This document shows, piece after piece, positions 10,055 through 22,016 of a stretch of DNA of 64,000 nucleotides. A model generated the notes under the pieces. That model was not told where the DNA came from. It did not search any database and saw nothing but the letters and a program-made list of their open reading frames with translations. Source of the stretch: Bolinopsis microptera (Eukaryota > Ctenophora > Tentaculata > Lobata > Bolinopsidae); contig NC_087072.1 in assembly GCF_026151205.1 (NCBI RefSeq), positions 13,182,169-13,246,168 of the forward strand. The letters run 5' to 3'. The translations under genes and the position numbers were made by a program. The number at the start of each line of letters is the position of its first letter. The first letter of the stretch is position 1.

Positions 10055-12815
10055 TTATTCCTGGGGTTTGCTGTGAAGATAGACAGAAGTAAACTCAGGA
10101 TACGAAAACAGACGTGTAGGAGCACCGTAGAATCGGAGGCCACGTGACACGTACACGTGGGTGTCAGGTGTTACTTGGTACAGTCCAGCAAAGTACGGGT
10201 TAAGGCCACAGGGGGGGGTCCGAGGTCGAAAAAAAGTTTTTTGCCAGTTGGCAGACCACGTACTATCTGACGCTTGCACACCACCCTTAGCCCCCCAAAG
10301 CGCCTAGTTTGTCGTAAAATTGAGGTTAACTATTGCCTTTTTAATCAGTTAACCTCACAAATAACCAGTTCTTAACATTTTGTCGCTCTCGTCACAAGTT
10401 AAACTTATCAATGGGTATCAATTGGCCATCCAATGTGAACAGAACTATTATATGTCCTTTATTTGTTGGAAAATTGAGGTTAACATATTTTCTCAGAATC
10501 ATGGTCTTTTGACTCTCCTGAACAATTTATTTACCACCTCAAAAACCTATCTTCTCCTAGAGCTTTTATCCATTTCACCTCAAATTTGGAACTTATGTTC
10601 CTGACATAAATTTAAAAGTTTGTTATGTAACGATTGTTGTAATTTTGCTCCTAACTCTTTTTATGAGGTTAACCATTTTAAATTTTGTAAATTTTGTAAT
10701 TCTCACTCATGGTTAACCTCATATCTCAGCTTTGGAGCAAGATATCATAAATCGTTACATAACAAAAACTCAAAATACCTTTAAGAACATTGTTGGCAAG
10801 TTACAAGGTTCTAAGTCATAAACTAAAAAAGAAGATAGATTTTGAACACAATTGCATTTAAAGTTTTCATTTACAATAGAATTACAGGTAAACCTCAAAA
10901 TTCAACGCGCGATATCTTCAAATAGGAAACTTTGTTTTCGGTAAGGACAAAAGCATTTGAAAATTTAGATCGAGCTCTACATCATATCTCAAAATCTCAA
11001 AATTGACCTCGGACCCCCCCCTGTGGCCTTAACAAGGTACACTGGAATGTGGATTGGGAAAAACTGTCCTCCGTGTGTGTGCCCTGAGGAAAAATTTATT
11101 GTTAAGGTAGTTCAATACAAAGCGTGTCTATGATTACCTAATATGGGCATTACGTGTCTCGTCTGAGGGGAAGTTGGATTCTTCACATTTTTTACTTCCA
11201 CAGAATTTACATTTTCCTTTTTTTGGTTTAATTGCGTAAGTATTGTCTCGTTGTAACCATTTGTTGACAATTATTCACAGCACACTAATTGATGAGACAC
11301 GCTTTGTATTGGACTACCTTAACAATCAGACAAAAGAGGCTGAGACTGACCAAGCATGAAGCATAAAATTTGAAGAATCTATAACATACATTTACTTATT
11401 TACAGTACATTGGAATTCATTTATAAGATTTAATTGAGTGTACAGACCTGACAAGACAAGATCAACTCGAGGGAGCAGTTTAATGGTGAGTTTAGCAGCT
11501 TTAGGTTGGTGAGCTAACATAATAATGGGGGTATCGTCAGGACACCCTGCTGCTGCTGCTACCGGGTCCGGACTGTGGTCTGTGTAACTGGAAGAGTGAA
11601 AGTATACACTAATTAATACGTTTTTAACATGAGACATTTTACTAAGATGATATTCAATCCGTATTATGAAATATAATGGTATTCACTATTCCTCGTAGTT
11701 TAAAAGTTTAAAAAGAAATCCGATCAAACGACATCCTAATTCCACGTACAGAGATTTCTAACCTCATTTTCTCGGCTTGAGGATCGTCAATACCAGTTAC
11801 ACACAAGGTAGCATTTCCTTCTTTTACAAGGTGGTGTTGGTTGTGAAGAGTGGTTAATCCTAATTGATCTCTCAAGTAATTTAACCAATTATCTACATCA
11901 TTCGTGTAGTACTCGTGGTTTCCTGAGTTGGAAAATAGTAAATAACAAAAAGAGAAATAAGAGGAGTATTGTTTCGTTCAATCACTTAAAACGATCTGTT
12001 TCCCAGTCAAAAAGCGAATCAAATGATTGTAGAGCAACTACCTATAGAGTATAGAGTATATACCAACCTGTAACGTAGAATGTCCCGTACTTCGACTTCA
12101 GATTCTTGAGATTCCATACGGCATTCTTGAGATTCTTAACGGAACTATCAACCAAATCTCCCGTTATAAAGACCATGTCAGGATTATACGTGTTCACCTC
12201 GTTCACTAACCAGTCCACAAAGACCTTGCCCGTGGTCGGACCCACATGAATATCAGACAGGTGCATAATATGCATTTTGTCAAACTTAGGATCCAGTCCA
12301 CTGATAGGAACATGAACTGTGCTGTGTTGAGGAGGGAGAACTGTGTTGACATACGACCATACCGTCAATATTATAGCACATATCGGAACAAAGTTCAACT
12401 TAAACTTCTGGTAAGTTATACTGATTTTCATTGTGAAGGGTATGAAGATGAATGTTCCGATATCTCCACAGAGAGTCCCTATAAATAAGAACACGTGGCA
12501 TGACATTGCAAGGAATGGTATAATTGTTATTGGGGAGGGGTTATCTGATACAAACATGTACTGAGCAACGAAAGAGAAATGAGTCAGTAAGATGATGGGG
12601 ACGATAAATTTCTTCCACAGGGAAGAAATTTTGTAAGATCTGTATAGGTAGTAGCTGCCGTAGGATAGAAGGGTTTGCAGAACCGTCATTATCTGTAGTC
12701 TCATGAGTTTGTATCTGTACCATGGTTTGTTGATGGAGATGTGAAGTTGAAGACAGAAGACGACCAGTACTGACAGAGCAGTTAACTTGAGGGCGGTTCT
12801 CAGGGTCCCTGCCAT
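10055..12815 (-). CDS. TMPPE: TMPPE-like transmembrane metallophosphoesterase, last exon interrupted
   Basis: Exons: 12068-12815, 11763-11922, 11448-11587 and 10055-11083, the last split by an inserted element (10200-11032). The N-terminal part has about five hydrophobic membrane segments. The calcineurin-like phosphoesterase domain follows with all its metal motifs: MHLSDIHVG, FITGDLVD, GNHEYY (across the exon 1/2 junction), AHQP and GHTHGGQ (across the exon 3/4 junction), and then the conserved end GLYQV..HVYVSRGLRFYGAP.R. About 410-420 residues would result if the insert is ignored, near the size of animal TMPPE. As read, the chain leaves the family after PVYLV and stops inside the insert, losing the last ~50 residues. 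Removing the insert with one TTAA restores the frame exactly, so the insertion is recent. The metal-binding residues lie before the break. Confidence 0.88.
10200..11032. mobile_element. TTAA-flanked element inside a TMPPE coding exon
   Basis: TTAA at 10200-10203 and 11029-11032 bounds a sequence whose ends are inverted repeats of about 28 bp, each with a run of 7-8 G or C (beginning GGCCACAGGGGGGGG). No transposase frame was found inside. The interior repeats the motif GAGGTTAAC and its complement about six times (near 10323, 10346, 10476, 10664, 10709 and 10889). The borders resemble piggyBac-type MITEs, as does the 236-1605 element. It splits the codons for VYLV|NPYF of TMPPE. Confidence 0.85.
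11102..11322. mobile_element. TTAA-flanked 221-bp MITE in TMPPE intron 3
   Basis: TTAA at 11102-11105 and 11319-11322 encloses terminal inverted repeats of about 28 bp (outer ends GGTAGTTCAATACAAAGCG, with one mismatch between the arms). It is only 70 bp from the element in the neighbouring exon but has a different inverted repeat, so it is a separate insertion of a separate family. Confidence 0.8.
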
Positions 12816-13382
12816 TTTACAACTGAGATATCAGACAATGTTATTGTTGTGTAACTTGAGCTGTATTTAATTAATTAATTTCTATCTTAATTATAATTAA
12901 AATAGAAAGTAATATTAATATTCAAGTAATAGGTTAAGATTATAATGATATTTTACTGAGATAGAGATTTGATTTTGATGTTTTTTGGAAGATCAACTAA
13001 AATAAATTGAAACATAACTCTGACTGATAAAAATAGTGATTCGTTACAAAAATCATAACATTCACCTATAAAGATATCTTCGCCTAGTAGCATATCATTT
13101 CCTATCCTAAGATAATTATCAAAAAATATTTGAACAATACACAAAAGATAATAAACTGGTAAAGAATAGCAAAATATAATAACATCTTACATTATTTTAT
13201 CACGACTCAAAAAATAACTTGATATCTGTCATATACCAGATTTTGAAGAAAAAGCTGAAGAATAAAAAAATTTTCGCATGCAAGACTCAATTAGTCAACC
13301 CAAATCGTTTGTAAAACAATAAAAATCGAAAATGGATGATATTCATTTTTCCATAAAAATTTCTAAACTTTTGAGACAAGTT
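12816..13382. other. Intergenic between TMPPE start and CLASRP stop
   Basis: AT-rich spacer. No gene or repeat recognised. It should hold the CLASRP 3' UTR and the TMPPE 5' region. Confidence 0.5.
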
Positions 13383-16300
13383 CTACCGATGTGATGACCT
13401 GTGGGAACCTCTATCTCTACCTCTGGAGGACTCCTCTGGGTATCTTGTCCTCTCCTCGGGGTGTCTCTCTCTCTCATCATCTTGTCTCTTACCCTCACAA
13501 TTCCTTGTCCTATCACCTCTCTCACCTCCTTCTTGATATCTGGATCTGTCTGATTCTCCATGTCTGTTCTCACCAGGGGTTTTCCTCTCTGCATCACCCC
13601 TCCGACGATCTCCTTCATTCCGATTCCTTCTCCTACCTTCATCACTCCTTTGTTTATCCGCTGGTTCTGTTCTCCTCCTTCTGTCATCAGTTCGTGGTCT
13701 GTCTTTAACCTGGTCTCTGCGTGACCTACTACCCTCCCCGTCAGCTCGCTCATATTCAGGCACTAAACTGATCTTCTGTGTGGATTCAGTTGATTTTTTG
13801 TCAATTTGTATCGATGATGTAGATTTCGACCGTTTAGAACCATGATTTTCGGCTGATTTTTCTCTTGACTTGTCTCTTGATCTGTGTCTACGCCTTGACC
13901 CTGATCTAGATCTCGAAAGAGGCTTCTCTCCATTTGACGAAGAATCGTCTGCTTTCAGAGCTTTCTCCTCCGCTTTTTTCTTTTGATACTCCTTCTCCTC
14001 CTCTTCTCTCTTTTTCCAATATTCTTCTTCTTCCTTTTCCCACATTTGCCTCTTGAGCACCCTGAGCTCTTCAGCTCTCTCAAAAGCTTCTTGTTCTTTG
14101 GCTTCAATTTGAGCTTGCTCTTTTCTCTTTTCATCTCTCTGACGTTTTTTGAGTTGGCTCTGAAGCTTTAGTTTTAATCTTTCATGAGGTTTCAATGCTT
14201 TTAAAGAATCTGCTTTTTTCAATGGCATATCATTTACTTTGGGACGATTGTCAGGAGATTTAGGCCTAGAATCTTTTACAGGAGAAAGTTTTCTTCGAGG
14301 AGATATCCCTCTGCCACTCTTTGTTCTGCTCCTGCTTCTTTGTCTGCTAGAGGTTGAACTGTATTTCCTGCCTCTAGATCTTGAACGTGATCTACCCCTA
14401 GATCTTGTCCGGGATCTACTTCTGGATCTAGACCACCCTCGAGAACGTGATCGGCTCCTGGAACTGCTTCTAGAATAGCCATTGCCAGATCTTGATCTTC
14501 TTGACCGAGATTTATTTGGACTTCTACTGCGAGATCTACTGTTTAGGGCAGGTTTAGACTCTGGCGAAGTGTTGGATGCCTCCAATGGTACTGGGGCACT
14601 TGGTCCAACTCCAAAGTCAAACGCTTCATTGTTTTTTGACAGCAGCTGCTTTCTTGCAGCGACCAAATTTGATAATACTGTGCTAGTTGTTTTGGGCTGA
14701 AGAAAAACAGGGAGTGACTTTTTGACTGGTTTCTGGACGGATTTGACATTTTTGTAAGTGTTTGACCTGGCTGAAGAAATTTCTATATTCTGAACAGTCT
14801 TCTCCTCGTCTGATGAACTGTCTGTCTCATCTTTACGTCTGGAAGAAGATCTCCGTAAGTGTGGATTTCTGTAAGGATCATCAACTCTCATGTGAGGTGG
14901 AACATCTTTACTCTTTCTCCTCTCCTCTTTCTCTTTCCTTCTCTCAGTTTTACTTAATTTAGCAACACGCTCTGCTCTATTTTGCTCCTCCCGAATCTCA
15001 AACTCTCTCATTTCAGACTCAACTTTATCTTCAATGTGAAGACGAGTGAAGTCAGGAATTGCATAAGATTCAGCCGCAATCTCGTTGAGCTTTGATTTAT
15101 TTTCTGCATCCAATTCCCGTACATCAAAAGTAATGTCCAGATCAGGATCCTGTGGAATTATAAAATGTGATATAAAACAAAGTTATCAAAAACAGCAGTT
15201 TGTAGTAATTCCTAGCACAATTTTTCATCATTATTTGTATTTATAATATTATACAGCCCCAGAATATTTTAGATCAGGGATTAAAGGACTTTCTGACAGT
15301 GACTGCACATTTTTATGTCATAAACTGACTTATTAACTATTTCTGTTTTCTATTTCACTCACTCTATATCATATTGCAATTGTGACCTACCACAGTCCAA
15401 TGCTCTACAGATAAACCTATAACTAGTTGATGTCTAATGTAGGCATGAGATGTTCTTGTTGAATGATAAAATCAATAAATTTACATACAGTAGGCAAAAA
15501 CTCCTTTGAATCAGCTTCGGAATCGTCACTTTCACTTTCACTTTCTGCATTGTTAGAGTCATAACTGAAGCCAATCTTAGCGCCACTAGATGATGCTGAT
15601 TTCTTTGTTACTTTTGTTAAAACTGCAGACTCGTCCTCAGCAATTTGTGTGAGACACTCATCTTCACCGAGACCAACCTGTCAAAAAGATTATTAGCAAA
15701 ACTGTTTATTTGTTCCTCTTAGTTGCTTCAGTTTAACTGCTTGTTCTTATGTTCATATTTAGGTTAACAACTTTCATACATAGTCTCAGGTTGTGGTTGA
15801 AGAAGATTTTTAGTGACTAGGCCATAATCAGCTTGGTCTCTTCAATTTAAGCATATAATGCATCTATTGGAAAGTTCATGTGAACAGTTTGTTGGGTTTT
15901 CAGATGTATAGATATGTTTGATGTCAATCTTTAAAAATGGTTTAAGGCCTATAATTGTTCCCCAAAAACAGTTTATTAGACCAATTGTAGATAGTGAGCA
16001 ACTAGAGAGCTATTGGTTCAGGATCTCTGTCAGCTACACCAAGTCGTGAGACAGACAGACAAACATACAGACAATCCCACCAAATCATTAGTCGCAAGTG
16101 TTCTCCATCTTTCATACTGGCATTTCTGGTCAACCACTGCATTTTCCCCCAAATCAGATGATATCAAGATATTCCCAGGTTCAGGGATAATATCCAGGTT
16201 GGCCCTGACATCAAATCTATCAATCATGTTAGATCTCTGCCCTTGCCAAGGCATGAGAGCAGAAGCTGCTATCTCAATTTCAGTAGCTTCTTCCTCAACA

Positions 16301-16452
16301 AAGATTTTACAAGATGCTCCTTGAAGTCTCAAAAACTGGGTAGGATCAGCTTTAATTCTGTGATAGTATAGTCTGCGTCTTTCAGATCTTTTCTTGTAGT
16401 CCACCATCATTCCCCTTATCTTACGCTCTTGTTTACGAGCCTCGTGCCACAT
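13383..16452 (-). CDS. CLASRP: CLASRP, CLK4-associating SR-related splicing protein
   Basis: Three exons: 16081-16452, 15489-15677 and 13383-15149, giving 775 residues. CLASRP is a nuclear SR-related protein that interacts with CLK kinases and influences alternative splicing. The first residues MWHEARKQERKIRGMMVDYKKR match the family start exactly, fixing the start codon, and MPWQG..NMIDRFDVRA.LD follows. Exon 2 carries GEDECLTQI and IGFSYDS. Exon 3 has an RS domain (many SR/RS dipeptides around 14300-14560), then the conserved LKPHERLKLKLQSQLKKR coiled-coil region, and a charged R/E/D-rich tail. The donor of exon 1 is ATTTG|GTGGGA, weak but required by phase. CTTTGTTTAG lies 4 bases before the ATG, a good splice acceptor for either a 5' UTR intron or a spliced leader. 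The charged tail after residue ~690 is less conserved. Confidence 0.93.
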
Positions 16453-17499
16453 GTTGCTAAACAAAGATAAGATATTATTCAATGGATGTAACAACATTTA
16501 GAGCAATGCGACTCATTTTTTCTACCAATTATAAAATCTGATAGTTGGATAATATTTTTTTTAAAAGTTTTTCGGGATTGTCCCACATTCAAACGACAAT
16601 TTGGCGCCCCCTAAGATTGCGCCCCCGCATGGCGGAGTCGGCGGGGCCCTTCGTAACGCCACTGGACAGAGGTTAGAAACATCTTATTAATAAACTTATT
16701 ACTGTCGTCAGCTGATGGTGTGATGTGAAGACCGTTGAAGGAAAATAATGCTAATGAATAATGTAATAAAGGAAAACAAACATAAAATACAGCCAAGAAA
16801 GTACCTACACAATTAAAATGTACATACTACCGAAATTTTAGCAATCACTCAAAAATGTAACAAAAGCTTGAAACTATTACAACACTATTAATCTATTATA
16901 TGTATAATTGAGGTGTGACAATGAACATAGAAGACTGCTATGACGATTAGTGACAGCCACATAGACAAGAGCAATGGTATAAGCCTTCACGAAAATCATG
17001 GCAGACCCAGAAGCTCTTTCGCAATCATGATCGAATTATAATGGGATTCATAACATATATGGGAAAATCGGTAGTGTTCCTTGGGAAATAGTCCAGGTAG
17101 TCAAGATTGCTTGAATTATTTACCATGGAAAGGGTCTAGGAGCCAGTTGCACTGGGAAGATTCGTCATCTTTGTTCCTTCAATGTTATGTAAGGAACGAA
17201 TAATCCAAGAGCGCATTAAAAATGTCATATAACTGAAGACGGAGTCCAACAAGACATAGCATTCAGCAGACTTATGCTGCAGGGAAATATTTTAAAAGCT
17301 AAGAAATACATCGATAGTGACATGGACAGTTCTATAAATTTGGAGTTCAGTCAGTTGACAATCAAAATCTGGAAACACTGAAACAAGAGCATCTAACAAC
17401 CCAGCCGTCGATTGAGAAATATGCCCAACGTCTGATATATCAGAGGGATCAGACGTAATATCAAAGTGTAACCAGTGATGTATGATTGGATTGCTACGA
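16453..17499. other. Upstream of CLASRP, transposon debris
   Basis: No gene recognised. Around 16590-16670 a GC-rich stretch with GGCGCCCCC, CGGCGGGGCCC and CGCCACTGG looks like the end of a decayed DNA element, but only one end is visible. The rest is AT-rich DNA without supported coding potential. Confidence 0.4.
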
Positions 17500-19502
17500 T
17501 ACTGCAAGCGCAAGGGCTCTGGTTAGAGCAAGGTGATACTCGTAACATATTTTTTTCAAAAACCGCGTCGCGGATGAGTTCAACTCGGCTCGCGCGTGTT
17601 TGGTGTTGGTAGATTATTAAACTACAATGTACAAGACAATCAACTGCTTCGAAATTGCGCGCCGCCAGGCCGGGTCATTCCACCAAATATTGCTTGGGGA
17701 CTCAGGACTGGACCCCTCATCCCAATTAAGCTATTATGTTCATTAACATAAGCTGATTGATTGAAGCTTCGGTGGGATAACAGGCTAATTTAAGCACAGT
17801 CGCCAGAAAATGAAACGATGGGTAACAATCGTATTCGGAGGACTTTTGACTTTGCCGCTTCGAAATGCCTCGCAAACTATTATTTTTGCTTTGCATCCTG
17901 ACGAGACTTTTACTCTACTTTCAGCTTTACAAGTTTCACGTGACACAATTCGGCCAATCATGAATCAGAGGACTGAAATCTTCAAAGTTGAAGCTGCGAA
18001 CTTTTATTTGGCCTAAAAGATATTTTTTGGGATACCTCAAATCTAAATTATTTAAAATTTCCTTATTTAAAAAAAGTTATTTTTGTAGCGCAATGCAATA
18101 CTGAGCCGCGCATCAAATAATTCTTCTCGCAACCACTTCGGTAGATCGGCGAAATGCACCACTAGGTCTCACCGAGCTGCGAAGGATTTACATCTTGAAT
18201 CAAGCAGTAGCAAGTAATTAGCAGTAGTTAGCACATAGCAGCAGTTTCACCTAACCAGGTGCTTTCACGCCGCTGCTGGGCACGCGCTTGTTTCACAAGT
18301 AAAGCAGCAGTAAAGTGGTTAGCAGCAGTAAAGTAGTTAGCATCAGTTAGCAACAGTTTTCAGCAGTTGTGAATTGCGCCGCGCAGTCTAGTAATTTTTA
18401 AAGCGCTTTACTGCTGAAATGAAACAATTTGCAAATTCAAAATTTTATATTACCAGAATTTAGTTGAAAAATTGACAAATAATAATATTAATCCTTTGGC
18501 TAGGTAGTGCGCCATCGACAGTGAGCCGCACGTCAGCACGTGCCGACTGTAGGATGGTTTTTTAGCGCTAATTTCGGCCAGCACAATTTTCTTCAAACAA
18601 ATAAATATTAAGTATCCTTCCCGACCTCCGATTGCAACAAAAATTGGTAAGCTTACTCATAGACTTACAAGGAAGGTGTCCGAAAAGTTTAAAGCATATC
18701 CAACCATCAGACATTATGTTACAGCTAAAAGCAGCGTATTTTGCCCCATTTTGATCACTATATCAACTCCAATATCCACCAAATTTTTCGGACAGTTGTG
18801 AAAGCCCTATTGGAAGGTCGTCGCCAATATTCGGAATGATCTCATTCAAGGAACTGAAGATATATCCAAATAATACGACAAAAATCAACGAATTTGGTCA
18901 AATTTGGTCAAATTACGCGACTTTTACAGCTAATTTTGCTCCAAAAGCCGCGCACCATCAAATATGACACCTAGGCGAAACCCACTGATCTTTCCAAAAA
19001 GGTATAACAAATTTGGTATTGTGAAAATTGAAAATTCTCACAGTCTCTAGAAAACAATGGCACACAAATTTTTAAAATCCGAGCAAGTTTATTTTGATGA
19101 TGCACCCCTTACTTTGGCCGCGTCGCGGCCCAATAGTGCATTTTTATACCAAAATATTTGTATTTAATATTTGTAAGCGGCGTTTTAACAAATGATACTT
19201 GTGACTCGTACAATATTTATTCTAAATTTATTAAAGACCGTCGACGAGTCCAACTCGGCGCGCGTCGCGTCTTTGTTATAGGTTTTAAATCTACGACATA
19301 CACAATACAAAGCGGTGCGGTGCTCTACTCAGCCTGTCATTCAGCCAAATTTCTTTATTTTTATGAACATAATAGCATGTTTAAAGGTTTTTAAACATAC
19401 GGAAACAGATTTGCGCGTAAAACATATTGGCGCGCTTTGGAAACTTCCTGAACGGGTGATACTCGTAAAATTGCTCTAACCAGAGCCCTCTCGCTTGCAG
19501 TA
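17500..19502. mobile_element. 2.0 kb element with ~32-bp terminal inverted repeats
   Basis: 17500-17531 and the reverse complement of 19471-19502 share ACTGCAAGCG, a two-base difference, then AGGGCTCTGGTTAGAGCAA. Just inside both ends lies the motif GATACTCGTAA in mirrored positions. No transposase could be recognised, so this is non-autonomous or decayed. The interior includes a degenerate AGCAGTTAGC-type repeat (18200-18375) and GC-rich blocks containing AACTCGGC. No target-site duplication was identified, so the superfamily is unknown. Confidence 0.6.
18198..18378. repeat. Degenerate AGCAGTTAGC-type simple repeat
   Basis: Many variants of AGCAGTAG, TTAGCAGCAGTAAAGT and TTAGCATCAG follow each other without a fixed period, inside the 2.0 kb inverted-repeat element. 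No coding potential. Confidence 0.6.
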
Positions 19503-20060
19503 GCGCGCGACCGCCGGAGGCGGCAAATATCCTACTTGTGAAACAAGCGCGTCACGCAGTACGCGTAGGCACATGGCTATGTGAACTCGTAAAATATCTG
19601 TTCCATATATCACAGGACCGTCAAAGAGTCCAACTCGGCGCTTGACGGATGTTACTCGTCTAAATTTCTTCGAAGTAGCGCGCGCCGGGCCAGACCATTA
19701 ACAATGGTCAAACTCGGCGCGCGTGGTAGGTTATAGACCTACAAAAAATTCCAGACGTACGCCGAAATACAACTGTTAACTTCATTATTATAATTTTATA
19801 GTCATATTGTCATATTGTCATAATGCATAAGCTCCATCATCCATGTCCACCGGACTGGTCCGTCACCGTTAACCAGTAACATTAGTTTATAACTTGAACT
19901 GGTTGTAAAACGAATATGTTATAATTAAATATAATGTCCATCGATTTGCCAATCGGTCGGTAGAATCATCACGAGTTTCAGTTATCGACATTGAGACATG
20001 TTATAGTATTATACGTAATGCAAATGGAATTAATGGAACACCACGGTCAGAAAGAACTTG

Positions 20061-20341
20061 TAGTGTATGTACTAAGAGCATCAACTTGCGGGTGAACATT
20101 TTATGTTTCAAAACCCAACATATTATACATCATTGGAAAGGTCTCATTGAGTAGAGTCATATGGTACCAAGTTTTGGGGAAATGGCTGCTCCTAGCGAAA
20201 GTTATAGCCCGTCAAAGTCCCAAAATTGTCACTTTAGACAACGGGGCGGGGCATCGTGTTCTTAAAGTTTTTGACGAATTTTTTTTACAGCATATTGTTT
20301 ATCACATTTTTTTACACAAGATTTGCTGTATGCCGTAATTT
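20061..20341 (+). repeat. Dispersed ~280-bp repeat, copy 1
   Basis: This block recurs in reverse complement at 28494-28774 with roughly 90 % identity by eye, from TAGTGTATGTACTAAGAGC to TGCTGTATGCCGTAATTTT. Both copies contain the same 63-residue frame, but the differences between copies do not look like protein-level selection. It is treated as a non-coding repeat family (MITE or SINE-like) of unknown type. Confidence 0.75.
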
Positions 20342-20508
20342 TTAATCCATTATTACAGTCACAATCAATTTATTTTGTCATCAGAGTTTGAATTACGTAA
20401 AGAGACAATCTGTATTCCGCATGGTTCCCGGCGCGCTAGTTTGTCTACAAATTATTAATTCGCGCGTTACAATACAGAAGATGAATCCGAGATTGTGGAA
20501 CCAGATGA

Positions 20509-21300
20509 TACGGTTTTTGAGGCATTTTAATACGGTCATTTTAGTCTGTTAAAGTAATTTCAGAGTGCTGGAAATGGTATCACGGTGTAGGGGGATGTGT
20601 TTACTAACTATTTTGACGTCAAAATTATCGCCAGAGGCTCCCTGAGTCATGGAATTGGGAATGAACGGAATGAACAAAAATGAAATTTTTTCTAAAACTT
20701 ATCGGATTGCCCCAAAACAGGTCGGAATCGTTTGGTATTGACCCTTATAGTGTTCCTACAAAGTTTGGTGGCCCTAGCACTCCCAGAACGCCCACTAGAG
20801 ACTTGATTCCATTTCCGTATCAAAAAGCTGGTTCCTGAGTATCCGATATTGATACGGTCATTTCAGTCTGTTAAAGGGGCTGCAGAGTGCTGGAGATGAT
20901 TGTACGGTGTAGGGGGATGTGTTTACTAACTATTTTGACGTCAAAATAGTCGCCCAAGATTCCCTGAGTCATGGAATGAACGAAATGAACAAAAATGAAC
21001 ATTTTTCTAAAACTCGTCGGATTGCCCCAAAACAGGTAGGAATCGTTTGGTATTGACCCTAATAGTGTTCCTACAAATTTTGGTGGCCCTAGCACTCCCA
21101 GAACACCCATTATACCCTTGGCTGGATTCAAGAATTTAGAACCAGTTGAGCAGATAAAACGGATTTTGAGAAATGTTGTCTGCTTGTGTTGTTGCAGAGA
21201 GTTGAATTTGGTTCAACAGTATTCAAACAAGATGTGTTCCAACTTAGTTTTGTAGCCCTACTAGTTTCAGAACGTCCACTAGAATCCGGTTCCATTTTCT
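20509..21300. repeat. Tandem array of ~320-bp units (two good copies, one decayed)
   Basis: Unit 1 (about 20509-20808) and unit 2 (about 20840-21120) share long blocks, for example ACGGTGTAGGGGGATGTG at 20582 and 20904 and the GGTGGCCCTAGCACTCCCAGAAC block at about 20770 and 21085. A third, diverged partial copy of the unit end lies near 21234-21300. No coding function recognised. Confidence 0.75.
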
Positions 21301-21710
21301 TCCAAGAAGCTGTAGACAAGGTTGTTTGAAATTTAAATTTAACCTCTCTGGTAATACAACTTTTTACTTGGATGGATTTCAATAATTAAAGAGAGCAGAT
21401 TGTTACTTTGTTATTTTTGAGATTTGATTTTTTGATATCATATGTACAAATGTATAAATCAGTTTCTACAAATTGTAACAGCAATTGGCAGTAATAAAGC
21501 AGTAGTAATAGTTTTGCACAACATCAATCATAATATCATTCAATACTTCAATACCTTCAAAATAATTTAACTCGGTTATAATAATTTAAACGCAGATCTA
21601 AAAGAACTAAGCACAGTAGTAGGATGAAGTTCCAGGCAAGGTTGGAGGAAGGTAGAGGTGAAGCTGTGGGTAAGGATAGTAGGCTGGGAAGGATCCATTT
21701 CTGATCCCGC

Positions 21711-21820
21711 GAGAGCAAATCCAGTTCCAAGTGAGAGCAAATCCAGTTCCAAGTGAGAGCAAATCCAGTTCCAAGTGAGAGCAAATCCAGTTCCAAGTGA
21801 GAGCAAATCCAGTTCCAAGT
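21711..21820. repeat. 22-bp minisatellite, five identical copies
   Basis: The unit GAGAGCAAATCCAGTTCCAA plus GT is repeated five times without mismatch at 21711-21820. It translates in all three minus-strand frames as repetitive WNWICSHLELDLLSL-like peptide; these are artefacts of the repeat. Confidence 0.95.
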
Positions 21821-22016
21821 CTCGACAAGCTGCTTATCATTTTGTTCAGGAGGTATGGGAGCCCGGAGGAAGAATTAGGGTTGGTTTCTGAAGAGGTAGT
21901 GATACCAAGATAGGGGATTAGGGGATGTTAGGTAAGTGCTGATAGGTGCTCCCTAGCTAGTTATAACAAGCTATTTGAAAATATTTGAAAATATATAACG
22001 CTCTTTTTTAATCACA

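Noticed and set aside
10055-11083. The TMPPE insert acting as a functional intron
   Set aside because: A GTTAAG donor exists at the 5' border, but no acceptor near the 3' border gives the right phase.
13391-14478. Long plus-strand frames opposite CLASRP
   Set aside because: Complement of the RS-rich and E/K-rich coding sequence; no independent signal.
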